Source of the DNA: Streptomyces toxytricini
Lineage (GTDB): Bacteria > Actinomycetota > Actinomycetes > Streptomycetales > Streptomycetaceae
NCBI RefSeq assembly: GCF_014649915.1
Contig: NZ_BMTY01000001.1
Coordinates: 316,559 to 380,558, forward strand
Length of the DNA stretch: 64,000 nt
Reading direction: 5' to 3'
Position 1 is the stretch's first letter, and every line of letters starts with the position of its first letter. The notes beneath the pieces were generated by a model. The model was given only the letters and a program-made list of their open reading frames with translations, had not been told where the DNA came from and ran no database searches. This document shows positions 10,200-19,700 of this stretch, in pieces. The position numbers and the translations under genes were made by a program.

Positions 10200-11129
10200 G
10201 AACGCATCGTCTTCGCGCGTTCCTCACCCGAGACCAAGCTGAAGGTGGCCGACGCGTTGCGGAGCCGCGGACAGATCGTGGCCATGACCGGCGACGGCGT
10301 GAACGATGCTCCCGCCCTGCACCGCGCCCACATCGGCGTGGCCATGGGACGCTCGGGCACGGACGTGGCCCGCGAGGCATCGACCATGGTCCTGACGGAC
10401 GACAACTTCGCCACCATCGTCACGGCGATCGAATCCGGGCGCCGGGTCTACGACAACGTCCGCAAGTTCATCGTCTACATCTTCGCCCACCTCACCCCGG
10501 AGGTCGTCCCCTTCCTCGTCTTCGCCCTCTCCGGCGGGGCCGTACCCCTGCCCTTGACCGTGCTCCAGATCCTCGCCATCGACCTCGGCACCGAGACCCT
10601 CCCCGCCCTCGCCCTCGGGCGCGAACGCGCCGAACCGGGCGTCATGAACCGCCCGCCCCGGCCCAGCACCCAAGGCGTGATCAACAAAGACATGCTGATC
10701 CGCAGTTGGGGCTGGCTCGGCACCGTCTCCGCCGTCTTGGTCATGACCGCGTTCTTCTACGTCCTCTGGCGTGCGGGCTGGCAGCCCGGAGAACCGACCG
10801 GGCCGGGCACACCGCTCCACGACGCCTACCTCACCGCCACCACGGCAACCTTCGCGGGCATCGTCACCTGCCAGGTCGGCACCGCGATCGCGGCCCGCAC
10901 CGACCACGCCGCCCTGCGCGACATCGGCCTCTTCACCAACCCCCTGCTGCTGGCGGGCATCGCGTTCGAACTCGCCTTTACTGCCGCCCTCGTCTACGTG
11001 CCGCCGCTCCAGCACCTTTTCGGCACCGCGGCCCTCCCTCTGGACGTCGTCCTCCTCATCGCCGCCTTCCCGCCGCTGGTCTGGGGAACCGACGAGATCC
11101 GCCGCTGGTCCCGTCGCCGTCACCAGTGA
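10200..11129 (+). pseudogene. Cation-transporting P-type ATPase, C-terminal third only
   Basis: About 309 codons homologous to the end of P2-type (PMR1/MgtA-like) cation ATPases: the P-domain hinge [12 protein letters not shown] followed by helices M5-M10 ([26 protein letters not shown]). The actuator domain, M1-M4 and the phosphorylated DKTGT loop are missing, so it cannot pump. An open frame extends 5' to about 10044, but that portion is antisense to the BON fragment and is not ATPase sequence. No credible start codon or ribosome site precedes the homology. Confidence 0.8.
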
Positions 11130-11404
11130 TCCCGAGGCCACCCACCGGAGGAACGCCATGGCGCACGCGGGAACCGGCGCGAGTCCCGGGCCGAGCGCAC
11201 GTCAGGCCCCGACAGCCGTGCCAGGCATGTAAAACAAGACAACCTGGCACCCGTGGCGAACGCGCGTAGACCTCCATCTGCCACAGAAGCCGGTGGGCTG
11301 GCCTCCCGGGTTGTCGAGGCGGTCAAATGGCTGAATGTTGAACTATTGGCTGACAAGCGCACTACGGTTGCGGAGGTTGTTGTTCCACCGAGAGGAAACC
11401 CCTC
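11130..11404. other. Intergenic region with a short possible gene remnant
   Basis: A GGAGG followed by ATG at 11158 opens a 24-codon frame (to 11232) without recognisable similarity, probably the start of a truncated gene. The rest is comparatively AT-rich and should contain the promoter of the 429-residue gene; TTGAAC at 11338 and TACGGT at 11363 (19-bp spacing) are only a weak candidate. Confidence 0.4.
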
Positions 11405-12694
11405 ATGAGCACTGCCGAAGCCCCGAGAGCGGCCTTCATCCTCACGGGCTACCGCCCCGAGGACGGCTTCTTGGCCGCCGAACTGAATCCGCCCCCAGCC
11501 GAGTACGTCTGGCACGACAGGGGTGCCGAGCAGCAGGAACAGCGGTACGGCCCCGGAGTGGGGTACCAGCAATGGCTGGCCGTCGACGCCTGCACCGGCG
11601 CGGTCTGGTTCGGGGATGTCGACTGGCGGGCTCCGCGCGAAGACGTGGAAGGCAGGCTTCCGGGTGTACCGCGCAAGGCCCTGGGCGACGGCATGCTGCC
11701 GGCCCCCGGGGTGCTGGTGCAGCTCCTGAGCCACATGACACACGACGAGCAGCGCGGCTGCTCCTGGCGCTTCTTCACCGCCCGGGAGTTGCATGCGCTC
11801 GCACTGCGCGTCCTGCCGGCCGTTCAGCGGCTCGTCGACTCGATCCACCGGACGGGGCCGGACGAAGAGCTGGAGTGGTCCGCCGAAGCGGCCACCGCAT
11901 GGGAAGACATCGAGCGGGTCGCCACCCACACCTTCCAGGTTTCCGGAGCGGTCGACTGGCCCAGGCTCCGTACGGCTCCCGTCCCCCCGTGGCGGGTCGA
12001 GGTCGGCGCCTTCCTCGAGAGCAACCCCGACCTGTGCGACCCCGCCTGGGCGGTGGCCACCGACGCGGAGCTCGACGCCTTTGCTGACTACCGGCCCGAC
12101 TCGGGCTACGGCGGCGTCCCGGGACGTGTCTGCCTCGCCGCCGGTCGGCAGATCGAGGACGGTTTCACCTTCTACGGCCACCGTGCCGCCCTGTACGCCC
12201 ACCGCGCGCGAGCCTGCGGTGGCCGTACCCCGACGGACGCCCGCACGTGGCTTGAGACGACGGAGGCCGGCAGGAGCGCCTGGGAGGCGGCCAAACCCCT
12301 CGGGGCCACCCTCGCCGACGTGCCGGACTGCGTCCTGTCCCTGCTGGCCGAAGGATTCCACAGCGCCGCGCAGGAGGAGGGGCTGGCTCTGATGGGACTG
12401 CCCGCCCACCTGCGGACGCTGCGCGCCGAGGAACGGGAGGCCGTCGACCGGCAGCTCGTCCGCGAAGGCGAGGAGGTCGAACGCCTGGAGAACGTCCTCA
12501 GGGAGTTCCGGGCCGCACGCAACCGCACCGTGACCCGGATCCTGGCGTGGGCCGACGGGCGCAGCGACGAAGAGATAGCCCGCCTGGCCTCCACCTCCGC
12601 GGACCTCGTCGGCGACTGGCGCGCCCGCCTGGGCGACGAGCAGACCTCCCGGGATGCGGGAAGCCTCTCTCGCCGGGTTCCCGGCGACTCTTGA
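11405..12694 (+). CDS. Hypothetical protein with C-terminal HTH-like segment
   Basis: A 429-residue soluble protein I do not recognise. It has no signal peptide or membrane span. The first about 120 residues are rich in Trp and Gly and predicted alpha/beta; residues about 340-380 form a charged helix likely to be a coiled coil (EEVERLENVLREFRAARNRT); and 385-412 reads like a helix-turn-helix (GRSDEEIARLASTSADLVGD). GAGAGGAAA precedes the ATG. It lies just after the ATPase fragment and before the asparagine regulator gene, and is likely accessory. Function unknown. Confidence 0.75.
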   Translation: MSTAEAPRAAFILTGYRPEDGFLAAELNPPPAEYVWHDRGAEQQEQRYGPGVGYQQWLAVDACTGAVWFGDVDWRAPREDVEGRLPGVPRKALGDGMLPAPGVLVQLLSHMTHDEQRGCSWRFFTARELHALALRVLPAVQRLVDSIHRTGPDEELEWSAEAATAWEDIERVATHTFQVSGAVDWPRLRTAPVPPWRVEVGAFLESNPDLCDPAWAVATDAELDAFADYRPDSGYGGVPGRVCLAAGRQIEDGFTFYGHRAALYAHRARACGGRTPTDARTWLETTEAGRSAWEAAKPLGATLADVPDCVLSLLAEGFHSAAQEEGLALMGLPAHLRTLRAEEREAVDRQLVREGEEVERLENVLREFRAARNRTVTRILAWADGRSDEEIARLASTSADLVGDWRARLGDEQTSRDAGSLSRRVPGDS

Positions 12695-12753
12695 CAGCCC
12701 TGCTCGGCAGCCCCCAAGATCAGGCCGTGAACCTGTCAGACAGCCAGACAGGT
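12691..12753 (+). promoter_or_regulatory. Promoter and palindromic operator of the asparagine operon
   Basis: TTGACA (12691-12696), an 18-bp spacer and CAAGAT (12715-12720) form a plausible promoter with a start near 12727. Immediately downstream lies the palindrome CTGTC-A-GACAG (12733-12743), nested in a longer repeat ACCTGTC...GACAGGT (12731-12753). This fits a GntR/FadR operator placed for autorepression. Confidence 0.5.
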
Positions 12754-12759
12754 GGTGGG

Positions 12760-13458
12760 ATGCCGCGGCGCGTGAGCGCGATGGAAGCGGTGTTCGGCCA
12801 CCTGCGCACCGCCATCGAGCGCGGTGAGTATGCAGTGGGGGACAAGCTCCCCTCCGAAGCCGAGCTGTGCCGCACTCTCGAGGTGAGCCGGCCCGTTCTG
12901 CGCGAGGCGCTCCGCGCCTTGCAGGCCATGGGCCTGACCGTCTCGAAGACGGGCAAGGGAACCTTCGTCGTGGCGAACACGGTCGAGGACCCGACCTTCG
13001 GCGACTACGCCGCCAGCGACCTGCTCGAGGTACGCCGACACGTCGAGATCCCGGTCGCCGGGTACGCCGCGCTGCGCCGCACACCGGAAGACCTGGACCA
13101 CCTGGCCCACCTGCTGGACCGGATGGAGCAGGAGACCGACACCACGGCATGGGTGGCCCTCGACACCGTCTTCCACCTTGCGGTCGCCGAGGCCTCCCGC
13201 AACCCGGTCTTCCGCCGCGTCATCGAGGAGATCCGCGACGCACTGGCGCGCCAGTCGACCTTCCTCAACGAGCTGGGCGGCCGCCGCGAGCAGTCCAACT
13301 GCGAGCACCGGGCGATCTACGAGGCGCTGATCGACGGTTGCGAACCGGACGCGGTCGAGGCCATGTCCCACCACCTCCACAGGGTCGAGACGACCCTGAC
13401 CGACATCGTGCACCCCAAGCGCACGGACAGCCCCACGGAAGGCGGACCCGAGGCGTGA
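12760..13458 (+). CDS. FadR-subfamily GntR regulator of asparagine operon
   Basis: About 232 residues. The N-terminal winged helix (about 8-75) contains [20 protein letters not shown] and the wing GKGTFV; the C-terminal FCD ligand-binding domain has the expected helices and metal/ligand residues ([12 protein letters not shown], then [11 protein letters not shown]). The following permease, asparaginase and aspartase genes suggest it senses asparagine, aspartate or a related acid and represses the operon. ATG at 12760 follows GGTGGTGG; an in-frame GTG at 12727 coincides with the predicted transcription start and could be a leaderless alternative. The stop overlaps the permease GTG (GTGA). Confidence 0.87.
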   Translation: MPRRVSAMEAVFGHLRTAIERGEYAVGDKLPSEAELCRTLEVSRPVLREALRALQAMGLTVSKTGKGTFVVANTVEDPTFGDYAASDLLEVRRHVEIPVAGYAALRRTPEDLDHLAHLLDRMEQETDTTAWVALDTVFHLAVAEASRNPVFRRVIEEIRDALARQSTFLNELGGRREQSNCEHRAIYEALIDGCEPDAVEAMSHHLHRVETTLTDIVHPKRTDSPTEGGPEA

Positions 13459-14885
13459 GCGAGCAGTTCCTCGAAGACGGAAGGCGCCCCGCCCCCCGTC
13501 ACGTCGACGCCGGCTACAGCAAGTCGCTGCAGCCCCGGCACGTCAACATGATCGCCATCGGCGGTGCCATCGGCACCGGGCTCTTCCTCGGTGCGGGCGG
13601 CCGGCTCGCCGAGGCCGGGCCCTCGCTGTTCATCGCCTACGCCGTCTGCGGCATCTTCGCGTTCCTCGTCGTGCGGGCGCTCGGCGAGCTCGTCCTGTAC
13701 CGGCCGTCGTCCGGCGCCTTCGTGTCCTACGCCCGCGAGTTCCTGGGCGAGAAGGGCGCCTACACCGCAGGCTGGATGTACTTCCTCAACTGGGCCACCA
13801 CCGGAATCGCCGACATCACGGCCGTGGCCGTGTACACCCACTACTGGGGTCTGTTCTCCGACGTCCCGCAGTGGGTGATCGCCCTCAAGGCCCTGACCGT
13901 CGTCCTCGCCGTGAACCTCATCTCCGTGAGGATCTTCGGAGAACTGGAGTTCTGGTTCGCCATCGTCAAGGTCGGCGCCCTCGTGGTGTTCATGGCCCTC
14001 GGAATCTTCCTCCTGGTCACCCGCCACCCCGTCGACGGCGCCGTACCGGGACCCTCCCTGATCACCGACAACGGCGGGATCTTTCCCAACGGCCTGCTGC
14101 CCATGCTGCTGATCGTCCAGGGCGTCGTCTTCGCCTACGCCTCCGTGGAGCTGGTCGGCGTCACGGCCGGCGAGACCGAGAACCCCGAGAAGATCATGCC
14201 CAAGGCGATCAACTCGATCATGTGGCGCGTGGGCCTCTTCTACGTGGGCTCGGTCGTGCTGTTGTCGATGCTGATGCCGTGGAACGGCTACAGCGCCGAC
14301 CAGAGCCCGTTCGTGACCGTGCTCTCCCACATCGGCGTCCCCGCCGCCGGCGGCGTGATGAACCTCGTCGTCCTCACCGCGGCCATGTCCTCGCTCAACT
14401 CCGGCCTCTACTCCACCGGCCGCATCCTGCGCTCGATGGCCGCCAACGGCTCCGCCCCCCGCTTCACCGCCCGCATGAGCCGCACCCAGGTGCCCTACGG
14501 CGGCATCCTGCTCACCAGCGGCGTGTGCGTCCTCGGAGTCGGCCTCAACTTCGTGGTGCCCGACGACGCGTTCGAGATCGTCCTCAACCTCGCCGCCCTC
14601 GGCATCCTCTCCACCTGGGGCATGATCATGGTCTGCCACCTGCTCTTCTGGCGGAAGACCCGTGACGGCGAACTCACCCGTCCTGTCTACCGTCTGCCCG
14701 GCTCTCCGTGGACCCAGATCATCACCCTGGCCTTCCTCGCCTCCGTCCTGGTCCTGATGTACGCCGACGGCGGGGCGGGACGCACCACCGTGCTGTGCGT
14801 GCCGCTGATCGCCGGAACGCTCGTGGCCGGCTGGTACGCGATCCGCGGCCGCCGGGCACGCGCCGCCGCCAAGAGCAGCAGCTGA
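13455..14885 (+). CDS. ansP: Amino-acid permease, probable L-asparagine permease
   Basis: A 476-residue APC-superfamily permease with about 12 membrane helices. The first helix contains the hallmark [14 protein letters not shown], and [21 protein letters not shown] is the conserved loop after helix 6. The [10 protein letters not shown] entry and overall pattern resemble AnsP asparagine permeases, and genes for asparaginase and aspartase follow. GTG at 13455 overlaps the regulator's stop (GTGA), showing translational coupling. Substrate assignment leans on context. Confidence 0.88.
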   Translation: MSEQFLEDGRRPAPRHVDAGYSKSLQPRHVNMIAIGGAIGTGLFLGAGGRLAEAGPSLFIAYAVCGIFAFLVVRALGELVLYRPSSGAFVSYAREFLGEKGAYTAGWMYFLNWATTGIADITAVAVYTHYWGLFSDVPQWVIALKALTVVLAVNLISVRIFGELEFWFAIVKVGALVVFMALGIFLLVTRHPVDGAVPGPSLITDNGGIFPNGLLPMLLIVQGVVFAYASVELVGVTAGETENPEKIMPKAINSIMWRVGLFYVGSVVLLSMLMPWNGYSADQSPFVTVLSHIGVPAAGGVMNLVVLTAAMSSLNSGLYSTGRILRSMAANGSAPRFTARMSRTQVPYGGILLTSGVCVLGVGLNFVVPDDAFEIVLNLAALGILSTWGMIMVCHLLFWRKTRDGELTRPVYRLPGSPWTQIITLAFLASVLVLMYADGGAGRTTVLCVPLIAGTLVAGWYAIRGRRARAAAKSSS

Positions 14886-14983
14886 CCCGGACGGCGTCCG
14901 CTGCACGATCCGCGCAGCCGGCGCACCGCCACCGACACAAGCCCCCATCGGCTCGAACCAGCACACACTCGAAGGAGGCACTG

Positions 14984-16000
14984 ATGCGCAGCGCACCCCT
15001 CGTGGACGCGCCCGGCATCCGGGAGCCCCTGCACGCACCCGTCGCCCACGTCACCCGAGGCGGCGTCATCGAGGGCATCCATTACGGCTCGCTCGTCGTC
15101 CTCGGCCGGGACGGCGAGGTCCGCTTCGCCCTCGGCGACACCGAGGCGGCCTGCTACCCCCGCTCGGCCCTCAAGCCCGTCCAGGCGGCCGCCATGGTGC
15201 GGGCCGGCCTGCCCCTCGACGGCGCCCTGCTCTCCCTCGCCATGGGCAGCCACTCCGGCGAGGAACGCCACCTCGCCGGGGTCCGGCGGATCCTGGCGCT
15301 GGCCGGCGCCACCGAGGAGGACCTGGGCAACGTCCCGGACCTTCCTGGCGATCCGGCCGTTCGGGACACCTGGACGCGGCAGGGGCGCCCCCCTTCCCGT
15401 CTCGCCCAGAACTGCTCCGGCAAGCACGCCGCGATGCTGTACACCTGCGTCCTGGCCGGCTGGCCCCTGGAGACCTACCTCGACCCCGCCCACCCGCTCC
15501 AGAGGACGATCGCCGAGGTCGTCGAGGAGCTCACCGGCCAGCGCACCGCGAACGTCACCGTCGACGGCTGCGGCGCCCCGCTGTTCTCGGTCTCCCTGCA
15601 CGGCTTGGCCCGCGCCGCCGCCCGCATCGCCACCGCGGCGCCGGGCACGGCCGAGCACAGGGTGGCGGATGCCCTGCGCAGCCACCCCGAGATGGCCTCC
15701 GGCACCGGCCGGGACGTCGCCGACCTCATGCGCGCCGTGCCCGGGCTGCTCGCCAAGGACGGCTTCGAGGGCGTCCAGGTCGCCGCTCTCCCCGACGGCC
15801 GGGCCGTGGCCGTGAAGATCGCCGACGGGGCGGACCGCGCGCGCATCCCCGTGACGGCCGCAGCCCTGGCCGTGGCGGGAGCCGACCCGCGACTGCTCGC
15901 CCGGTTCACGGAGCAACCCGTCACCGGCGGCGGCCGGCTGCTCGGTGCCATCCGGCCGGTGCCGGAACTGGCCCCGGCAGCCGCCCCCGCACCCGCCTGA
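14984..16000 (+). CDS. L-asparaginase, Rhizobium etli (ReAV, class 3) type
   Basis: A 338-residue enzyme converting L-asparagine to aspartate and ammonia. It belongs to the thermolabile class 3 asparaginases rather than the AnsA/AnsB type. The Ser-x-x-Lys pair is S61-A-L-K64 (CYPRSALKP), a second Ser lies in MGSHSGEE, and the putative zinc ligands by analogy with ReAV are Cys143, Lys146 (QNCSGKH) and Cys195 (VDGCGAP). GAAGGAGG lies 7 nt before the ATG. It is the third gene of the regulator-permease-asparaginase-aspartase operon, probably cytoplasmic. Confidence 0.9.
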   Translation: MRSAPLVDAPGIREPLHAPVAHVTRGGVIEGIHYGSLVVLGRDGEVRFALGDTEAACYPRSALKPVQAAAMVRAGLPLDGALLSLAMGSHSGEERHLAGVRRILALAGATEEDLGNVPDLPGDPAVRDTWTRQGRPPSRLAQNCSGKHAAMLYTCVLAGWPLETYLDPAHPLQRTIAEVVEELTGQRTANVTVDGCGAPLFSVSLHGLARAAARIATAAPGTAEHRVADALRSHPEMASGTGRDVADLMRAVPGLLAKDGFEGVQVAALPDGRAVAVKIADGADRARIPVTAAALAVAGADPRLLARFTEQPVTGGGRLLGAIRPVPELAPAAAPAPA

Positions 16001-16054
16001 CCGCACAGACCGCCGGAATCCGGCCACCACCTCAGGAAGAGGACCCGCACACCC

Positions 16055-17464
16055 ATGACCGCCGCCACCCGCAGGGAACACGACCTGCTCGGAGACCGCG
16101 ACGTTCCCGCGGACGCCTACTGGGGCGTCCACACCCTGCGCGCCACCGAGAACTTCCCCATCACCGGCACCCCCATATCCACCTACCCGCACCTCATCGA
16201 CGCCCTCGCCGCCGTCAAGGAGGCCGCCGCCCTGGCCAACGAGGAGCTCGGCCTGCTGGAGGCCTCCAAGGCCGCCGCGATCGTCGCCGCCTGCCAGGAG
16301 ATCCGCGGCGGGAAGCTGCACGACCAGTTCGTCGTCGACGTCATCCAGGGCGGCGCCGGCACCTCGACGAACATGAACGCCAATGAGGTCGTCGCCAACC
16401 GGGCCCTGGAACTGCTCGGCCACACCAAGGGCGCATACGAGCACCTGCACCCCAACGAGGACGTCAACCTCAGCCAGTCGACCAACGACGTCTACCCGAC
16501 CGCCGTCCGGATCGCCACCGTCTTCGCGGTGCACGGCCTGCTCGACGCCATGGCCGTCCTTCAGGAGGCCTTCACCCGCAAGGCCGTCGAGTTCCGCGAC
16601 GTCCTGAAGATGGGACGCACCCAGCTCCAGGACGCCGTGCCGATGACGCTGGGGCAGGAGTTCTCCGCCTTCGCCGTCATGCTCGACGAGGACCGCAGCC
16701 GGCTCGCGGAAGCCGTGCAGCTGATCCACGAGATCAACCTCGGCGCGACCGCGATCGGCACCGGCCTCAACGCCCCCGCCGGATACGCCGAAACGGCCCG
16801 CCGCCACCTCGCCGGCATCACGGGCCTGCCCCTGGTCACCGCGGCCAACCTGGTCGAGGCCACGCAGGACTGCGGCGCGTTCGTCCAGATGTCGGGCGTG
16901 CTCAAGCGGATCGCCGTCAAGCTGTCCAAGACGTGCAACGACCTGCGCCTGCTCTCCTCAGGCCCGCGCGCAGGCCTCGGCGAGATCAACCTGCCGCCGG
17001 TGCAGGCCGGATCGAGCATCATGCCGGGCAAGGTCAACCCGGTGATTCCCGAGGTCGTCAACCAGGTGGCCTTCGAGGTGATCGGCAACGACGTCGCCGT
17101 CACCATGGCCGCGGAGGCGGGACAGCTCCAGCTCAACGCCTTCGAGCCGGTCATCCTCCACTCCCTGTCGGAGTCCGTCACCCATCTCCGCGCGGCCTGC
17201 CTCACCCTCGCGGAGCGCTGCGTGGCCGGCATCACGGCCAACACCGAGGCGCTGCGCGCGACCGTCGAGAACTCGATCGGCCTGGTGACCGCCCTGAACC
17301 CGCACATCGGGTACACCGCCGCCACCGACATCGCCAAGGAGGCACTCGCCACCGGCCGCGGGGTGGCCGAACTCGTCCTGGACAAGGGACTGCTCCCGGC
17401 CGAGACACTTGCCGCCCTCCTACGGCCCGAAGCGATCGCCGGCCCGCGCGCACACATCGCCTGA
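16055..17464 (+). CDS. aspA: Aspartate ammonia-lyase (aspartase)
   Basis: A 469-residue member of the fumarase/aspartase superfamily that converts L-aspartate to fumarate and ammonia. The superfamily signature GSSIMPGKVNP (about residue 318) carries the catalytic Ser loop; LSQSTNDVYPTA and GRTQLQDAVPMTLGQEF are the other two conserved blocks. The STN/NDVYPTA and GAGTSTNMNANEV sequences favour aspartase over fumarase. Situated 54 bp after asparaginase, it completes the route from imported asparagine to the TCA cycle. A strong hairpin follows 25 bp after the stop. Confidence 0.92.
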   Translation: MTAATRREHDLLGDRDVPADAYWGVHTLRATENFPITGTPISTYPHLIDALAAVKEAAALANEELGLLEASKAAAIVAACQEIRGGKLHDQFVVDVIQGGAGTSTNMNANEVVANRALELLGHTKGAYEHLHPNEDVNLSQSTNDVYPTAVRIATVFAVHGLLDAMAVLQEAFTRKAVEFRDVLKMGRTQLQDAVPMTLGQEFSAFAVMLDEDRSRLAEAVQLIHEINLGATAIGTGLNAPAGYAETARRHLAGITGLPLVTAANLVEATQDCGAFVQMSGVLKRIAVKLSKTCNDLRLLSSGPRAGLGEINLPPVQAGSSIMPGKVNPVIPEVVNQVAFEVIGNDVAVTMAAEAGQLQLNAFEPVILHSLSESVTHLRAACLTLAERCVAGITANTEALRATVENSIGLVTALNPHIGYTAATDIAKEALATGRGVAELVLDKGLLPAETLAALLRPEAIAGPRAHIA

Positions 17465-17488
17465 GACCGCCCGCCGGCCTGCCGGACG

Positions 17489-17515
17489 CGCCCCACTCCC
17501 CGCAGGAGTGGGGCG
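17489..17515 (+). terminator. Terminator of the asparagine operon
   Basis: Perfect 11-bp arms CGCCCCACTCC / GGAGTGGGGCG with a 5-nt loop, 25 bp past the aspartase stop. Confidence 0.7.
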
Positions 17516-17634
17516 AGCCGGCCACCACGCGCTCGGGCGGGACGGAGGCGGCGGCCTCGGCGAAGGAGCCGCCGGCCTCGGTGGGGCGTCTCCTCTCCCG
17601 CCGCTTTTCGGAGTCGAGGGCGATCCGGGCGTCG

Positions 17635-17859
17635 CCCGGCCGCATGGGCCGCCTCGAGGGCCTTGAGCAGTGCGGTGGCCGCCTTCGCCACGCGCGCGGC
17701 CGGCATCCTGCCCTCCACCCGCAGGTACTCGCTCAGGGAGCACCCCTCCACGAGACGCATCACGATCCACGGAGTACCCTCCTCGACCACCACGTCGTGG
17801 ACGGCCGCGATGTGCGCCTTGTCGCGCGGCTTCGCCGCGTTGCGGGCGTCCCGTGTGGC
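17635..17859 (-). pseudogene. Ser/Thr protein kinase remnant (N-lobe and hinge)
   Basis: About 75 codons on the minus strand resemble Streptomyces PknB-type kinases from helix C through the hinge: HIAAVHDVVVEEGTPWIVM and VEGCSLSEYLR, then KAATALLKALEAAHAAG. The sequence ends just before where HRDLKPSN should be and has no glycine loop or start upstream, so this is an isolated fragment. The rest of the gap between the aspartase and ABC genes (17465-18146) holds only the terminator and an unassigned 36-codon frame (17944-18054, +). Confidence 0.65.
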
Positions 17860-18146
17860 ACGGGACGCCCCGTCCCCGCCTGGGGACCGCCTGTCGCGGT
17901 GGTGACGCGGGCCTACCACCAGCGCCGGACCAAGGGTCGGGGCGTGAACACCCCTACAGGGCGCTACACGCAGACGGTGGCCCCGGCGGACATCCAGCCC
18001 CCGCTCAACGCGCTCGGCACCCGGGAAGACGCGCCCACGAGCCCTGGCCGATGACCGTCCCACCCGTCGGCGGCTGACTCCCGGCATGGTCCGGCCGGGT
18101 AACGTGCGGGAGGTGGGCGGGCGTTGTACGGGGCGGGGGAGGGCTG

Positions 18147-19007
18147 TTGTTGCGGCTTGAGGCGGTGGGCAAGCGGTACGGCCGGGGCCGGTGGGTTCTG
18201 CGGGACGTGGACGTGGAAGCGCAGCCCGGTGAGGTCGTGGCCTTCACCGGAGGCAACGGGTCGGGGAAGTCGACGCTGCTGCGGATCGCTGTCGGACTGT
18301 CCCGGCCGACCCGCGGCACGGTGGCCGCGCGGCCACCCGTCGTCGGCTACGTGCCGGACCGGTTCTCCCCGAACGAACGCATGTCGGCCGCGGCGTACCT
18401 GACGCACATGGGCCGCATCCGCGGCCTGACCACCTCCGTTGCGGCGGCCCGGGCCGGAATGCTGCTCGACCGCCTCGTCCTGGTGGGCGGCAGGCAGGTC
18501 CCGCTGCGGAGCCTGTCGAAGGGCAACGCGCAGAAGGTCGCGCTGGCCCAAGCCCTCCTCGTGGAGCCCGGGCTGCTGGTCCTCGACGAGCCGTGGTCCG
18601 GGCTGGATGCCGACGCGCACGGCGTGCTCGCCGAGATCATGACCGAGGTCGCGGCGTCCGGCGGCACCGTGGTGTTCACCGACCACCGCGAGTCGGTCAC
18701 CCGAGCCGGCGCGACCCGGACCTACACGGTCAGCGGGGGCCGAGTGTCGCTGCCGGCTCCGGACTCCGGGTGGGTGCCCGCGTCCGACATCGTCCTGACC
18801 GCACCAGGAGGCGGGCGTGCACCGCAGGACCTGGTGTGGGAGGAACTGGAGGGAGTGCGGACGGTGGACCGGGACGCCGCGGCGGTCAGGCTGCACGTGG
18901 CGCGCGAGTCCGCCGACGCCCTGCTGCTCACGGCGCTCCGGCACGGCTGGTCCGTCGAGCGGGTAGCGGGCATGCCGAACGCCGCGACGAGCGGAGACCC
19001 GCGGTGA
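18147..19007 (+). CDS. ABC transporter ATP-binding protein
   Basis: A 286-residue ATPase subunit. Walker A is GGNGSGKST (about 34-42), Walker B LLVLDEPWSGLD (about 147-158), followed by TDHRES for the switch His. The signature motif is unusual, LSKGNAQK instead of LSGGQ, as in many two-gene export pairs. The last about 75 residues are an extra domain. TTG start at 18147, with a GGGGAGGG ribosome site. The stop overlaps the permease GTG. Substrate unknown. Confidence 0.85.
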   Translation: MLRLEAVGKRYGRGRWVLRDVDVEAQPGEVVAFTGGNGSGKSTLLRIAVGLSRPTRGTVAARPPVVGYVPDRFSPNERMSAAAYLTHMGRIRGLTTSVAAARAGMLLDRLVLVGGRQVPLRSLSKGNAQKVALAQALLVEPGLLVLDEPWSGLDADAHGVLAEIMTEVAASGGTVVFTDHRESVTRAGATRTYTVSGGRVSLPAPDSGWVPASDIVLTAPGGGRAPQDLVWEELEGVRTVDRDAAAVRLHVARESADALLLTALRHGWSVERVAGMPNAATSGDPR

Positions 19008-19663
19008 TCGCGCTCATCCGCTACACCTTCGCCACCATGCTGCACACGCAGCGCTACGTCGCCCCGCTCCTGCTGTTCATGGGCCTGATGGGCGTCCTGA
19101 CCGCCAACGGCAACGGCCCGCTGCCGGCCGCCTACGCCTCCTCCGCCGGCGCGATGTTCGTCTGCTCGACCTGGCTGGCCATGGCCGTGGTGAGTCTGGA
19201 CGAGCCGCCGCAGCGGGCGATCACCGTCGTCACCGCGGGCGGGCGGCCGCTCAGGGTCCTGCTCGCGGCGATCGGCACCGTCCTGCTGAGCTGTCTCGCC
19301 CTGATGGTCGTCGGGCTGGCCTTCCCACTGTGGCTGGGCGACCACGCGGTCACCGCGGCCGACCTCCTCCTGGGCATCGAGGCCCAACTCGCCTGTGCCC
19401 TCACCGGCACCGCCATCGGCGTGCTGTGCTCCCGCCAGGTCTTCACACGTCAGGGCCATGCCGTGGTCGCCGCCCTGGCGCTGCTGATGGTTGCCCTCTT
19501 CACGAAGGGCCTGCCCCCGGTCAACGGCCTGTTCACCTTGATGGCCACCACCTCCGACGCCGCTCCGCTCCTCGCGCCCGCCGGCGCCATGTCGGCCCTC
19601 TCCGCGCTCCTCCTGACCGCGGCCACGGCCGCCACCCACTTCACCGGCAGACGCCGGCAATAG
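19004..19663 (+). CDS. ABC transporter permease-like membrane protein
   Basis: A 219-residue protein with six predicted membrane helices, the membrane partner of the ATPase whose stop codon it overlaps (GTGA at 19004). It lacks motifs that name a substrate. It has the ABC-2-like topology of small export systems, such as those for bacteriocin self-protection or membrane-active compounds. Confidence 0.78.
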   Translation: MIALIRYTFATMLHTQRYVAPLLLFMGLMGVLTANGNGPLPAAYASSAGAMFVCSTWLAMAVVSLDEPPQRAITVVTAGGRPLRVLLAAIGTVLLSCLALMVVGLAFPLWLGDHAVTAADLLLGIEAQLACALTGTAIGVLCSRQVFTRQGHAVVAALALLMVALFTKGLPPVNGLFTLMATTSDAAPLLAPAGAMSALSALLLTAATAATHFTGRRRQ

Positions 19664-19700
19664 GGCGGCGGCCACCTCTGCCGCCGGCAGAGCGGTCCCG

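Noticed and set aside
11158..11232. 24-codon frame with GGAGG ribosome site
   Set aside because: Too short and without similarity or context to claim a functional gene; mentioned only as a possible remnant.
17944..18054. 36-codon GTG frame before the ABC genes
   Set aside because: No clear ribosome site, composition not distinctive; probably chance.
19004..19663. ABC pair 18147-19663 as the bacteriocin exporter
   Set aside because: More than 2.8 kb away, opposite strand, with decayed genes between; no direct link.
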